Counted from the stretch's first letter, positions 26,001 to 34,938 are shown. The stretch is 64,000 bases of DNA from CAZKAP01 sp964552195 (GCA_964552195.1 CAZKFM010000002.1:124001-188000); one strand, 5' to 3'. Notes: generated by a model from the sequence alone, not told the origin. Translations and numbers: made by a program.

Positions 26001-26783
26001 GTGAATGTGAGCCCTATTTTCCGTACATACCTATACCTTCTTGGACTCTGCTTGCCGCTAACACCTGGGTGTGTGGCCCAGGTAACCAACATCAGTGTGG
26101 AGGCCCGTATCGACATCCAACAGCAGGGTGAACTCCTGGAATACTTCTTTGCGGCCATTAATAAGACTGAGATCGACAAGAGCCTCTCCTATCACCTGAA
26201 GGTGATCAATTACCCCACATTAGAGGATTACGAGGTTTTGCTCGAGGAAAAAGACTTTTTTGTCCTGAAGCCGAGCGAAAAGCGGAATCTAAGGCTTTGG
26301 AGAACGGCAGACACAGGTAGTGAACGACTCATCGTATTTCTTCTGATTTACCAGGATAAGCAGGTGATAGGAAAGGACCGGATCGAACTGGTCCGTAGCC
26401 AAAATGGCGACGGCAAACTGATTCGGCGGAGTGAACCCAGGCCTAAAACCACAGACGTATCGGCCCCGGCTGAGGTCAATCTTCTCAGGGGGATGGTAGT
26501 CGAGGATACCAAGACCAAACCAGGGCGGGATTTCTACCGGTATTTCTTCCTGGAATACACCAATAAAAATATTAATGGGGAAAAGATCGTTAAGGTAACG
26601 GAGGAACTCGCGATAGGTGGAAACACCATGATCAAGATTTACGCGGGTCAGGACCTGGTGTCGCAGTTTTTTGTGAATCCAGCCTCCGCCTATCTGCAGG
26701 AAATGGCAGTGAATTCAGTCACCAGACTGGATTACTATTTCCGGCAAAACAGGGCCATACGACAAGACTTAATCAAATACTGA
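26001..26783 (+). CDS. csgE: CsgE-type curli chaperone with extra N-terminal domain
   Basis: A 260-residue protein starting with GTG and a signal peptide (cleavage near CVAQ). The C-terminal part (about 158-250, LLRGMVVEDTKTKPGRDFYRYFFLEY and later NPASAYLQEMAVNSVTRL) matches CsgE, the periplasmic cap that delivers CsgA to the CsgG pore. E. coli CsgE consists of little more than this domain. Residues about 29-132 form an additional beta-rich domain (NISVEARIDIQQQGELLEYFF and LKPSEKRNLRLW), which may be related to the CsgC/CsgH amyloid inhibitors. A PK-rich linker joins the two. The gene lies 32 bp after csgB and 7 bp before csgF. Confidence 0.86.
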   Translation: MNVSPIFRTYLYLLGLCLPLTPGCVAQVTNISVEARIDIQQQGELLEYFFAAINKTEIDKSLSYHLKVINYPTLEDYEVLLEEKDFFVLKPSEKRNLRLWRTADTGSERLIVFLLIYQDKQVIGKDRIELVRSQNGDGKLIRRSEPRPKTTDVSAPAEVNLLRGMVVEDTKTKPGRDFYRYFFLEYTNKNINGEKIVKVTEELAIGGNTMIKIYAGQDLVSQFFVNPASAYLQEMAVNSVTRLDYYFRQNRAIRQDLIKY

Positions 26784-26790
26784 TTGCCCC

Positions 26791-27189
26791 GTGAAAAAAA
26801 TACTACTCGTTGCTACATTGTTGGGTTGCGGCTTCACCTTCGGTCAACAGCTGATATACACGCCCAAGAATCCGAACTTCGGAGGAGATACCTTTAATTA
26901 TCAGTGGCTGCTCAGCTCGGCTAACGCCCAGAATCCTTTTCAGGACGGCTTTGCCAATTTCGGTAATGATCAGTCCGAACTCGAACAGTTTCAGGAGAGC
27001 CTGAACAGGCAATTGCTGGGTCAGTTGACCCGATCCGTCTTCGATACCCAACTGGGAGAGGGATTGCAGCCCGGCACATTCAATGTGGGCCAGTTATTAC
27101 TAGAGATCTTTGAAGGTTCCGGCGGCCTGGTCGTAAACATACTGGACACCCGTACCGGGGAACAGACCCAGATCATTGTTCCTAATTAA
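26791..27189 (+). CDS. csgF: Curli assembly protein CsgF
   Basis: A 132-residue secreted protein with a GTG start and signal peptide ending FGQQ. The mature N-terminus LIYTPKNPNFGGDTFN contains the conserved N-P-x-F-G-G motif that inserts into the CsgG pore and positions the nucleator. The rest is a helix-rich neck followed by a C-terminal beta segment. E. coli CsgF is 138 residues, so the length agrees. It lies 22 bp before csgG. Confidence 0.93.
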   Translation: MKKILLVATLLGCGFTFGQQLIYTPKNPNFGGDTFNYQWLLSSANAQNPFQDGFANFGNDQSELEQFQESLNRQLLGQLTRSVFDTQLGEGLQPGTFNVGQLLLEIFEGSGGLVVNILDTRTGEQTQIIVPN

Positions 27190-27211
27190 AGCGCTCCCGA
27201 AAAGAACGAAC

Positions 27212-28618
27212 ATGAAAAAAGGCCGGAAAATACTGGTGCTCTCTTGCATTTTGGCGTGTTATGGTTGCGGCGCCTATTTTAATCAGCCTGTTGCTCCAAC
27301 TGCGCCGAGGATAGGGGAGACCACCCCTCAGACGGTATCGCTGAGGAATTTACCCGAACCGGCGGAACCCGTGGTGGTAGGGGTATATAATTTCAAGGAT
27401 CAGACCGGACAATACAAGGATGTGCAGAATGGAAGCACGTTCAGTACGGCTGTTCCCCAGGGCGCTACGACCATGCTGATCAAGGCTCTGGAAGACAGCA
27501 ACTGGTTTATTCCCATTGAAAGGGAAAACCTTTCCAACCTGCTCAATGAACGCAACATAATCCGATCCACCCGCAGTGAGTACGAAGGCGCACAAGGCGG
27601 AAGGCCCAATCTTCCCCCCCTCTTATTCGCAGGCATATTGTTAGAAGGGGGGATCATATCGTACGACTCCAACATCATTACGGGTGGTTTCGGTGCCCGC
27701 TACTTCGGTGTAGGGGGTTCCACCCAATACAGGCAGGACAGGATTACGATTTACCTGAGGGCGGTTTCGACCTCGAATGGTAAGATTCTGAAAACGGTAT
27801 ATGTTTCCAAAACTATACTTTCACAAGCTCTGGATGCCAGTCTTTTCCGTTATGTGGATTTTCAGCGGCTGTTGGAGGTAGAGACAGGCATCACTAAGAA
27901 TGAACCCATACAGCTCGCCATACAAAGTGCCATTGAGAATGCCGTTGAATCCCTGGTTATAGAGGGTATCGAGGCAGGACTCTGGCAAACCAGGGCAGGC
28001 CAGAACCTGGATGAGGCACTGATCAATATTTACCGCGAAAACAAGGAAGAGGACGAAGCGAACATGCTGTATAACCGGGAGATGGAATTCAAGTACCATA
28101 AGCACAGTCTGAGCACCTCATTCATGTCCCCACTGCTTAACGCAGACTATAGCGAGCAGAACCTGGGAGCCGGCGGCAGGCTGAGCTACCAGCGGTACTT
28201 CTCTCCGGGCCTGAGTCTCGGACTTGCCGGGGATTACCTGTATTTCCGGGGTGCCGGATCGTACTACAAGGAATACATGGCGGCTCATCTGCAACTCGGC
28301 TATCAATTATTGCCTTTCGAGAGGCTTTCCCCCATAGTTTACGGGGGCGCCGGTTGGATTGCAGACATACGGACACCTGAGCCCGGACTCACTGAGAATA
28401 CCTCGGGGGTCAACCTGCAACTCGGGGCCGGACTCAAGTACAAGGCGAGTAAAAGCATCTATCTGCACTTGTTTGCAGAGAATAACTGGACGACCACCGA
28501 TGCCCTGGACAATGTGGTCAATGGAAGGAGGAAGGATTACTATTACAATTTCGGATTGGGAATAGAGTTCAGATTAGGTATTAGACAACCCGTTTACAGA
28601 CCCAAAAATGCGTTTTAA
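27212..28618 (+). CDS. csgG: Curli secretion channel CsgG with C-terminal beta-barrel-like extension
   Basis: A 468-residue lipoprotein. The first about 260 mature residues are CsgG: FSTAVPQGATTMLI, SNWFIPIERENLSNLLNERNIIR, GGFGARYFGVGGSTQYRQD and SKTILSQAL. This is the outer-membrane nonameric pore for curli subunits. E. coli CsgG has 277 residues, and here about 170 more follow (296-468) with alternating strands (LSTSFMSPLLN, GLSLGLAGDYLYF, AHLQLGYQLLP, YYYNFGLGIEFRL) like an OmpA/OmpW-type eight-strand barrel. In the constriction loop, the residues equivalent to Y51 and N55 of E. coli read as Val and Thr, while F56 is retained. The ATG at 27212 starts the signal peptide. Confidence 0.92.
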   Translation: MKKGRKILVLSCILACYGCGAYFNQPVAPTAPRIGETTPQTVSLRNLPEPAEPVVVGVYNFKDQTGQYKDVQNGSTFSTAVPQGATTMLIKALEDSNWFIPIERENLSNLLNERNIIRSTRSEYEGAQGGRPNLPPLLFAGILLEGGIISYDSNIITGGFGARYFGVGGSTQYRQDRITIYLRAVSTSNGKILKTVYVSKTILSQALDASLFRYVDFQRLLEVETGITKNEPIQLAIQSAIENAVESLVIEGIEAGLWQTRAGQNLDEALINIYRENKEEDEANMLYNREMEFKYHKHSLSTSFMSPLLNADYSEQNLGAGGRLSYQRYFSPGLSLGLAGDYLYFRGAGSYYKEYMAAHLQLGYQLLPFERLSPIVYGGAGWIADIRTPEPGLTENTSGVNLQLGAGLKYKASKSIYLHLFAENNWTTTDALDNVVNGRRKDYYYNFGLGIEFRLGIRQPVYRPKNAF

Positions 28619-30140
28619 TAGCCCACTTTATCGAATAGTACCAGCAGTTTTATTGCTGCTAGGCATGGTGGCGTGTCAGGAGGACACCCTCGACACCCTG
28701 AATACGGGCACACTCGAAGGAACCGTAGTTTCGCGTGGGGCCAATACGCCCCTCCAGAATGTAAAGATTACGACCAACCCCGCTTCCACAACAGTCTTTA
28801 CGGATGTTGACGGGAAGTTTGTCATCGAAGAGATCACGGCGGGGGAATACTCGGTACAGGCGGAACAGCAGGACTATCAGACTGCATTCGAGGCCGCCAA
28901 TGTACAGGAAGGTGGCATATCCAACGTGGTGATAGAGCTCGATAGCCTGGAGGCCGATAATCTCCCTCCGCTCCGCCCCCGGTTGCTTTCTCCTACCGAC
29001 GAAGCTACGGGTGTAGGGCGCAGTCCGAACCTGGTTTGGAGTTCGTCAGCGAACGATGACGACTCCATCAATTATTCCCTTGAGCTCCGACAGGCCGATC
29101 CTGTTGAGATCACCATCATAGAGCAGATCACCGATACAACAGTTACGATCGAATCCCTTAAAATCGGAAAGACGTATTTCTGGCAGGTCACGGCGGATGA
29201 TGGCATCAATGATCCCGTAGTCAGCGAATTTGCCAGCTTTACCGTGCAGGGAATAAGCGACAATCGCTATGTTTTCGTTCGGAATGTGGACGGTAACCCA
29301 GTTATCTTCTCGGGTGATGAGCCCGCCGGACAACTCGAGGACCAGATTAACCAGAATGTAATTCAACTGACCGAAAGTGATCAGAGCTCTCTGAGACCAA
29401 AAATCAATTATACGGCCGGGAAGATCGCTTTTATAGGGCTAGAAGGAGGGGAATCCCATCTATTCCTGATGAATCCTGATGGAACCGACCGCACCCAACT
29501 TACCCTAGCCAATCAGATCGCCGGTTTTAATCTGAATCAGCTGGAGTTCGCATGGAATAATGAGGGTAATGCCCTGTATTACCCCAGCTTCAACCGACTG
29601 CTGCAGGTCGGTATAGGTACAGGTGACAGCCGGGTTGTTTTTGAGGCGGCTGCGGGTGAATTCGTATCCGAAGTGGCAGTAAACCCGGTAACGGGGCTGT
29701 TGGCGCTAAAGACTAACGATGCCTCCGGATATAATGTCAGGATTATCATAGTAAACCCCGACACCGGACTGGTAGAAGAGGTTATTGTACAGGGCATTCC
29801 GGGTGCTTTCGACGGCCTGGACTTCTCCCAGGATGGGAACCGATTGCTGTTTTCCCGGGACATATCCGGGGCGGAGAATGCCAGCTATCGAAGGCTGGAC
29901 AACCGGATATTCGAATACGACCTGGATTCTGGAGAGACCGAGGAAATCAATACGGAAAAACCGGTAGGACTAAACGACCTGGACCCCAAGTATGCACCTA
30001 ACGACGGGTTCGTGATCTATACCCGCACATCGAATGATGGCATAAGCGAAAGGGTGATTCAGAGGACCCAGCTAACCCCGAATGATGCTGTAATTAACGA
30101 ATTACTCTTCACAGATGCTTCTATGCCTTTCTGGGAGTAG
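28608..30140 (+). CDS. Lipoprotein with carboxypeptidase-regulatory-like, fibronectin-like and beta-propeller domains
   Basis: A 510-residue lipoprotein (lipobox MVAC, Cys23). Residues about 35-110 are a CarboxypepD-regulatory-like beta sandwich (GTLEGTVVSRGANTPLQNVKI). Residues about 118-225 are fibronectin-like (PRLLSPTDEATGVGRSPNLVW through FWQVTADDG). The rest is a WD40-like/TolB-type beta-propeller with LFLMNPDGTDRTQL and later DFSQDGNRLLFSRD. It overlaps csgG by 11 bp, so it is part of the curli operon. No enzyme motif is seen. A surface or periplasmic accessory of curli assembly is inferred from its place only. Confidence 0.8.
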   Translation: MRFNSPLYRIVPAVLLLLGMVACQEDTLDTLNTGTLEGTVVSRGANTPLQNVKITTNPASTTVFTDVDGKFVIEEITAGEYSVQAEQQDYQTAFEAANVQEGGISNVVIELDSLEADNLPPLRPRLLSPTDEATGVGRSPNLVWSSSANDDDSINYSLELRQADPVEITIIEQITDTTVTIESLKIGKTYFWQVTADDGINDPVVSEFASFTVQGISDNRYVFVRNVDGNPVIFSGDEPAGQLEDQINQNVIQLTESDQSSLRPKINYTAGKIAFIGLEGGESHLFLMNPDGTDRTQLTLANQIAGFNLNQLEFAWNNEGNALYYPSFNRLLQVGIGTGDSRVVFEAAAGEFVSEVAVNPVTGLLALKTNDASGYNVRIIIVNPDTGLVEEVIVQGIPGAFDGLDFSQDGNRLLFSRDISGAENASYRRLDNRIFEYDLDSGETEEINTEKPVGLNDLDPKYAPNDGFVIYTRTSNDGISERVIQRTQLTPNDAVINELLFTDASMPFWE

Positions 30141-30157
30141 GTGGGTTCGTTACGGTC

Positions 30158-31036
30158 TCATTTTTCCAGTTCGTAAAGACCATAGGCACGGGTCCATGCC
30201 ACTACCTTACCGGGCTCCAGGTCAATGTTAAAGAACAATTCCGGACTGATTACATGTCCGAGCCCCCATAGGTTCACGGATTTCGTCGGTTCGCTCAGGG
30301 TTTCGGATATACCGATTCCCACATCTGTGTTTTCGAGTGACCAGCCAGCCGGAACGGACTTGCCTCCGGAAAGGTTACTGAAAAAGAAGGCTTCTTGCGG
30401 ATTGCCCTTAAAGTCCAATTCCCGCTCACCGAATTCTACCTTTCCTTCCGGATTAACGATCTGTTCGAAGGTATCGGGCCTTAGCTCGAATGGAAATTTC
30501 AGCCGGTATCCGGGGCCTACCGGAGTGTTTTTGAGATTTAGGAAGTTATGGCAGTATTCGTTGGTTTGTAGAAGCTCGGTACCGGTATTTTCCAAGCGAT
30601 ATCGAATCTCAAACCCTTTATCCGTTAGTACGATTTCCTTGGTGAGCAGGTAGGCGATGCCCAGATGTTCGGGCGATTGGCATTCCAGGTGAATGTTGTC
30701 GGACTTCTGCACTACGGTGAAATCTGCCGGTTCTACCTCGTAATGCTTGAAGAAGTTGTAGTCTTCAGTATCCCGTTTTAACAAACCGACTCCGATCTTG
30801 TGGAACAGGCCTCCGGCTACGACCTTGTCGTATCCCACGGGTTGATCGATACCAAACTCGTTGAAGAACCCCTGGCCACACTCTGATACTCCTTCTTTTT
30901 CTGAGCCTGCAACGGTTACTCCCTTGTAGCTAATGGATGTAATTTTTCCGGACCAGTCGAAACGCGATTCTGTGTAGCCCTGACCGGGCAGCTCGAGCTC
31001 CAGTACCAGGTTGTTGTTCTTGAGTATGCAGGACAT
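30158..31036 (-). CDS. Aldose-epimerase-like (galactose mutarotase-fold) protein
   Basis: A 292-residue cytoplasmic protein. The beta-rich pattern (LELPGQGYTESRFDWSGKITS, GLFHKIGVGLL and FEIRYRLENTGTELLQTNEYCHNFL) matches the carbohydrate-binding super-sandwich fold of aldose 1-epimerases. A conserved-looking His and Asn pair occurs in NEYCHNFL and Glu in the SPELFF segment. The usual catalytic signatures are not clear, so sugar isomerisation is only a suggestion. It is convergent with the curli operon. Confidence 0.6.
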   Translation of the reverse strand: MSCILKNNNLVLELELPGQGYTESRFDWSGKITSISYKGVTVAGSEKEGVSECGQGFFNEFGIDQPVGYDKVVAGGLFHKIGVGLLKRDTEDYNFFKHYEVEPADFTVVQKSDNIHLECQSPEHLGIAYLLTKEIVLTDKGFEIRYRLENTGTELLQTNEYCHNFLNLKNTPVGPGYRLKFPFELRPDTFEQIVNPEGKVEFGERELDFKGNPQEAFFFSNLSGGKSVPAGWSLENTDVGIGISETLSEPTKSVNLWGLGHVISPELFFNIDLEPGKVVAWTRAYGLYELEK

Positions 31037-31129
31037 ATTTATGGGCTTATGAGCCTGAATTTACCGAAAACTCTGTTGCCTATCGGGCAATTTGCCAACG
31101 GAAATGAATTCTAACTTAGGCTGCCGGTA

Positions 31130-31579
31130 TCAGGCCGATGCCGCGCTTCGGTTCATCCCACGCTTCAGCCCGACAAGAATGGTAATGCTTACGATGAGCA
31201 TGGCCAGGGAAAGGGTGATCAGGCTAAAGGTAACGATGCCCTCGGCCAGGGGTGGTCCTTCCTTTCCTTCTGCGGCGATGCCGAGCATCTTCCCGGCATC
31301 AAAGATGGCGGCGATCAGTATGCCTCCCCAGTTCACGAAGGTGCCATAGATCGAAAGCCAGAAGGTCAGCCTCAGCCATTTTTCGGAAAGCTCTAGCCTG
31401 CTCCATATCAGGCCGAGCATAATTAAGAACATACCGTTGAACACGCCTTCTAAGTGACTGGATACGCCCATACGGGGATTGGCAAAAACCGGAACCAGTA
31501 ATCCGACTATAAGCCCTAGCAGGAATAGCCATGCTCCCAGATAAATCAGACGCTCTGCTTGGGTGCGCTTGAAATCCAT
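31130..31579 (-). CDS. Hydroxylaminobenzene mutase-like membrane protein
   Basis: A 149-residue protein with four membrane helices. NPRMGVSSHLEGVFNGMFLIMLGLIW is the family hallmark of hydroxylaminobenzene mutases (HabA/HabB) and their numerous uncharacterised relatives. HabA/HabB rearrange hydroxylaminobenzene to 2-aminophenol. Relatives in Bacteroidota have no known substrate. The start is at the ATG at 31579 (MDFKRTQAERLIYLG). The frame opens earlier at 31603, but those residues appear extra. Confidence 0.7.
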   Translation of the reverse strand: MDFKRTQAERLIYLGAWLFLLGLIVGLLVPVFANPRMGVSSHLEGVFNGMFLIMLGLIWSRLELSEKWLRLTFWLSIYGTFVNWGGILIAAIFDAGKMLGIAAEGKEGPPLAEGIVTFSLITLSLAMLIVSITILVGLKRGMNRSAASA

Positions 31580-31650
31580 GATTAGGTAGTTTACTATGTA
31601 CAAATATAAAAAATCTCCCTAAACGAGGGGGAGCCTTATGGAATACGAAT

Positions 31651-31680
31651 AAAGCCTGTGAAGCGAACTTCACAGGCTTT
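31651..31680 (-). terminator. Hairpin terminator after pckG
   Basis: A perfect 13-bp stem (31651-31663 and 31668-31680) with a CGAA loop, about 80 bp after the pckG stop on the minus strand. The symmetric stem may stop transcription in either direction, but the T-run is weak. Confidence 0.6.
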
Positions 31681-31758
31681 ACACTTAAATCAGATCAATC
31701 AACCCTGAATAGGGTGGGATAGTCCCTTCAATTAACTGATAATGAACTGAGCTTTGAG

Positions 31759-33612
31759 TCAGATTCGCTCAGGAGCCAGCTCCCACTTCTCCGGAGACCT
31801 CCAGAGACTGGACAGCAGCAATTCCCTCATGAAGGTGAACTCCTTAGGAAGCTTGTCGTACATTCTCTCAAAGAGCTCCTCGTGGCCCAGGACTTCCTGT
31901 TTCCACTGCTCACGGTCGATATCCATGATTTCTTCGAAGTCTTCGTAAGAGAAATCAAGGCCTTCCCAGTTGATGTCATTGTAGGTAGGCATCCAACCGA
32001 TAGGGCTTTCTACCGCTCCGGCGTTTCCGCGTACCCGGCCGATAACCCATTCCAGAACCCTCATGTTCTGACCGAATCCGGGCCACAGGAAGTTACTGTC
32101 CTTGTCCTTGCGGAACCAGTTGACCACGAACATCCTCGGAGGATTCGACAGGGATCGACCGAACTGCAACCAGTGGTTGAAGTAGTCGGCCATGTGGTAT
32201 CCGCAGAAGGGCAGCATGGCAAAGGGATCTCTCCGTACTTTGCCTACCTGTCCGAAGGCAGCAGCGGTCATTTCCGAACCGATGGTAGCGGCGGCATAGG
32301 CACCGAAGTTCCAGTTCACGGCCTGGTAAACCAGGGGAACGGTGGTACTCCTTCGACCTCCCACCATGAATGCGCTGATAGGAACGCCCTCCGGATTTTC
32401 CCAGTTTTCGTCTATACTTGGGCACTGGCTGGCAGGGCAGGTAAAGCGCGCATTGGGATGCGCCACCTTTTCCTCAGTATTCGTATGTACATTTCCGTGC
32501 CAGTTGATGGTGCCTTCTGGCATATCTGTACCGATTCCTTCCCACCAGACATCGCCGTCAGGAGTTACCCCCACATTAGTGAAGATGCTGTTTGCCCGGA
32601 TGGTCTCCATCGCATTGGGATTGGTCTTGTAGTTAGTACCTGGCGCCACACCGAAGTACCCGGCCTCGGGATTGATGGCGTAAAGCCGGCCATCGGGGCC
32701 TGGCTTGATCCATGCGATATCGTCACCTACGGTAGTTATTTCCCAGCCTTCCATACCCTTGGGAGGAATCAGCATGGCGAAATTGGTCTTTCCACAGGCG
32801 CTTGGGAACGCGGCGGCCACATAGGTCTTTTGACCTTCGGGGCTCTTGGCACCGAGGATGAGCATATGCTCAGCCAGCCATCCTTCGTCTCTGGCCATAA
32901 CCGAAGCGATGCGAAGGGCGAAACACTTCTTGCCCAACAAGGCATTTCCACCGTATCCGGATCCGTAGGAAACGATGCTTCTTTCTTCGGGATAGTGAAC
33001 GATATACTTAACGGTTGGGTTGCAGGGCCACTTGGCGTCTTGCTGTCCTTCTTCCAGGGGAGCTCCCACCGAATGCAGGCACTTGATGAATTCACCTTCG
33101 CTTCCCAGTTGATTTAGGGCATCCACTCCCATGCGGGTCATGATGCGCATGTTGGTGACTACATATTCAGAGTCTGTGATTTCTATACCGATCTGGGAGA
33201 TGGGAGAACCTAATGGACCCATGCAGAACGGTATCACATACATGGTACGTCCCTTCATACAACCGTCGAACAGCGGGTTCAGGGTGGCTTTCATTTCCCT
33301 GGGGTCCATCCAGTTGTTGGTAGGGCCGGCATCTTCTTTTCTGCGGCTGCAGATGAATGTTTTGTCTTCTACCCGAGCCACGTCGCTGGGGTCGGAGAAG
33401 CAGGCAAAGCTATTGGGTCGTTTCTCGGGATTCAAACGAATAAAGGTGCCTTTATCCACCAATTTCTGGGTAAGGGCATCGTACTCGTCCTGCGAACCAT
33501 CGCACCAGTGGATGGCATCGGGCTTACATAGGGAGGCTATCTCGGAGACCCATTGCAGGAGGGCTCCGTGTTTCACATCCATTTTTTCCTTTGAGGGGCT
33601 AATTTCCATCAT
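31759..33612 (-). CDS. pckG: Phosphoenolpyruvate carboxykinase (GTP)
   Basis: A 617-residue GTP-dependent PEPCK that makes PEP and CO2 from oxaloacetate and starts gluconeogenesis. The kinase-1a/P-loop segment reads FPSACGKTNFAML with the reactive cysteine typical of the GTP-type enzyme. Other landmarks are GSGYGGNALLGKKCFALRIAS, VGDDIAWI and a C-terminal FLWPGFGQNMRVLEW, the nucleotide-binding signature. It starts at the first ATG (MMEISPS). The strand is monocistronic, with a hairpin at the 3' end and a promoter-like element upstream. Confidence 0.97.
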   Translation of the reverse strand: MMEISPSKEKMDVKHGALLQWVSEIASLCKPDAIHWCDGSQDEYDALTQKLVDKGTFIRLNPEKRPNSFACFSDPSDVARVEDKTFICSRRKEDAGPTNNWMDPREMKATLNPLFDGCMKGRTMYVIPFCMGPLGSPISQIGIEITDSEYVVTNMRIMTRMGVDALNQLGSEGEFIKCLHSVGAPLEEGQQDAKWPCNPTVKYIVHYPEERSIVSYGSGYGGNALLGKKCFALRIASVMARDEGWLAEHMLILGAKSPEGQKTYVAAAFPSACGKTNFAMLIPPKGMEGWEITTVGDDIAWIKPGPDGRLYAINPEAGYFGVAPGTNYKTNPNAMETIRANSIFTNVGVTPDGDVWWEGIGTDMPEGTINWHGNVHTNTEEKVAHPNARFTCPASQCPSIDENWENPEGVPISAFMVGGRRSTTVPLVYQAVNWNFGAYAAATIGSEMTAAAFGQVGKVRRDPFAMLPFCGYHMADYFNHWLQFGRSLSNPPRMFVVNWFRKDKDSNFLWPGFGQNMRVLEWVIGRVRGNAGAVESPIGWMPTYNDINWEGLDFSYEDFEEIMDIDREQWKQEVLGHEELFERMYDKLPKEFTFMRELLLSSLWRSPEKWELAPERI

Positions 33613-33654
33613 GAATAATCGGGTTTAAGTTAACAGTCGATTGTAAAATCACCC

Positions 33655-33662
33655 CAAAAATA
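33655..33662 (-). promoter_or_regulatory. Possible -7 promoter element of pckG
   Basis: On the minus strand it reads TATTTTTG, matching TAnnTTTG, 43 bp upstream of the pckG ATG. No distinct -33 element is seen. Confidence 0.4.
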
Positions 33663-33897
33663 TATAGGCGTAGTAGGGTTTAAAATGACTTTTGTTAGGT
33701 TATGGTCTTAAATTTTACGGTGTTCAAATACCGAATTCTAAACTCGTGTTTTGGAGCTGCATCTCTATAATAATCAGTGCTTTAACGTTTCGAAAGGGGC
33801 CGTATTTACGAGGCCTTCCAGATACTGTAGTGAATGGGGTCAGTATGGGAAAGTAGTCTTAAGTTAAAAGACCTGGAAAATGAAGTCAAAAAGTTGA

Positions 33898-34938
33898 CTA
33901 CTGCACTAAATCGAAGAGAAAATCCCTCACGAAAAGTATGGTGGTATCCATGTACTCCTGGTTCAGTACGAATGGCGTATGGCCCGCGCCGTCATAGGTG
34001 TAAAAGGCATTATTAATGGCGTATTCATCCAATTTCGGGTGAATAGCTGAACTGCCGTCGACCTCCAGATCAATGCCCAAAATTGATATTGTGCCGGACC
34101 CATAAGGAACTACGTTGTCATCGGTCCCATGCATGCTGACAATAGGGGTGGTTATTTCGGGATCAATATAGTCGGTATCCAAAAGTGCTCCGCAAAGGCT
34201 GATAACTCCAGCAATATTTTCGGCATAGCCCCCATTACCACTATTCCCTGAAAAACCACCTGTTTCATTAAAAATATCGGCCATCTCTTCGGGGATCTCA
34301 TTTAATTCGTCCAGATGTGCGATATGTAAAGCGGTGATTGCCCCTGCGGATACTCCGCCTATAAATATTTTTGAAGTGTCGATCCTGTATAGATCCACAG
34401 TAGCTGCATCCTGATTGAAAAACCGAATGGAAGCTCGCATATCGTGCATAGCCTTCAAAACGGCTTCATACACGTTAGAAGAATCGTTGTTAACTAATAG
34501 ATCGGTGGAAAGTCGATAATCGATGGCTGCGCAGACGTACCCGCGTTCGGCAAATGACTGGCTTAACCTCACGATATCTGGGCTGGTCTTCGAACCAAAT
34601 ACAAAGCCTCCTCCAAATGCCCATATAATCAATGGTCGGTCATTCTCGGTGTCACCGTCGGGCTGATATACATCCATGAATAATTCCTGGACCTTATCTG
34701 ACTTAAGCAAAGTAGACTGCGCCGCCTCCCCAAATTTTACATCCTTGACTAAATCCACTTCAAAGATTTGATCGTAGTAGCGTTGGCCATTACTGTCAAC
34801 GGGTATTTCATTTAGGGAATCGCTGCATGAAATATAGGTAAGGCAGGCCATGACAATGATTAAAACGAAGATGCATCTCACTTGATTTCTGGTTAAGATT
34901 TCCCGAAATAAATCTAAGATGGGACCTGAGCCCTTCAC
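33898..34938 (-). CDS. Lipoprotein carboxylesterase (alpha/beta hydrolase)
   Basis: A 346-residue envelope hydrolase; the signal has a lipobox-like TYISC. The oxyanion-hole motif is WAFGGGFVFGS, the nucleophile elbow is GGVSAGA, the acid lies in HGTDDNVVP and the His in GAGHTPF. This resembles carboxylesterase and BD-FAE-type esterases, which cleave esters such as acetylated sugars. The substrate is unknown. It lies 28 bp from the Crp/Fnr-type regulator, which precedes it on the same strand, and may be controlled by it. Confidence 0.8.
   Translation of the reverse strand: MKGSGPILDLFREILTRNQVRCIFVLIIVMACLTYISCSDSLNEIPVDSNGQRYYDQIFEVDLVKDVKFGEAAQSTLLKSDKVQELFMDVYQPDGDTENDRPLIIWAFGGGFVFGSKTSPDIVRLSQSFAERGYVCAAIDYRLSTDLLVNNDSSNVYEAVLKAMHDMRASIRFFNQDAATVDLYRIDTSKIFIGGVSAGAITALHIAHLDELNEIPEEMADIFNETGGFSGNSGNGGYAENIAGVISLCGALLDTDYIDPEITTPIVSMHGTDDNVVPYGSGTISILGIDLEVDGSSAIHPKLDEYAINNAFYTYDGAGHTPFVLNQEYMDTTILFVRDFLFDLVQ

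Noticed and set aside
31882..33117. Long open frame (411 codons) on the strand opposite pckG
   Set aside because: It lies fully inside pckG in antisense; its composition is a mirror of the PEPCK codons.
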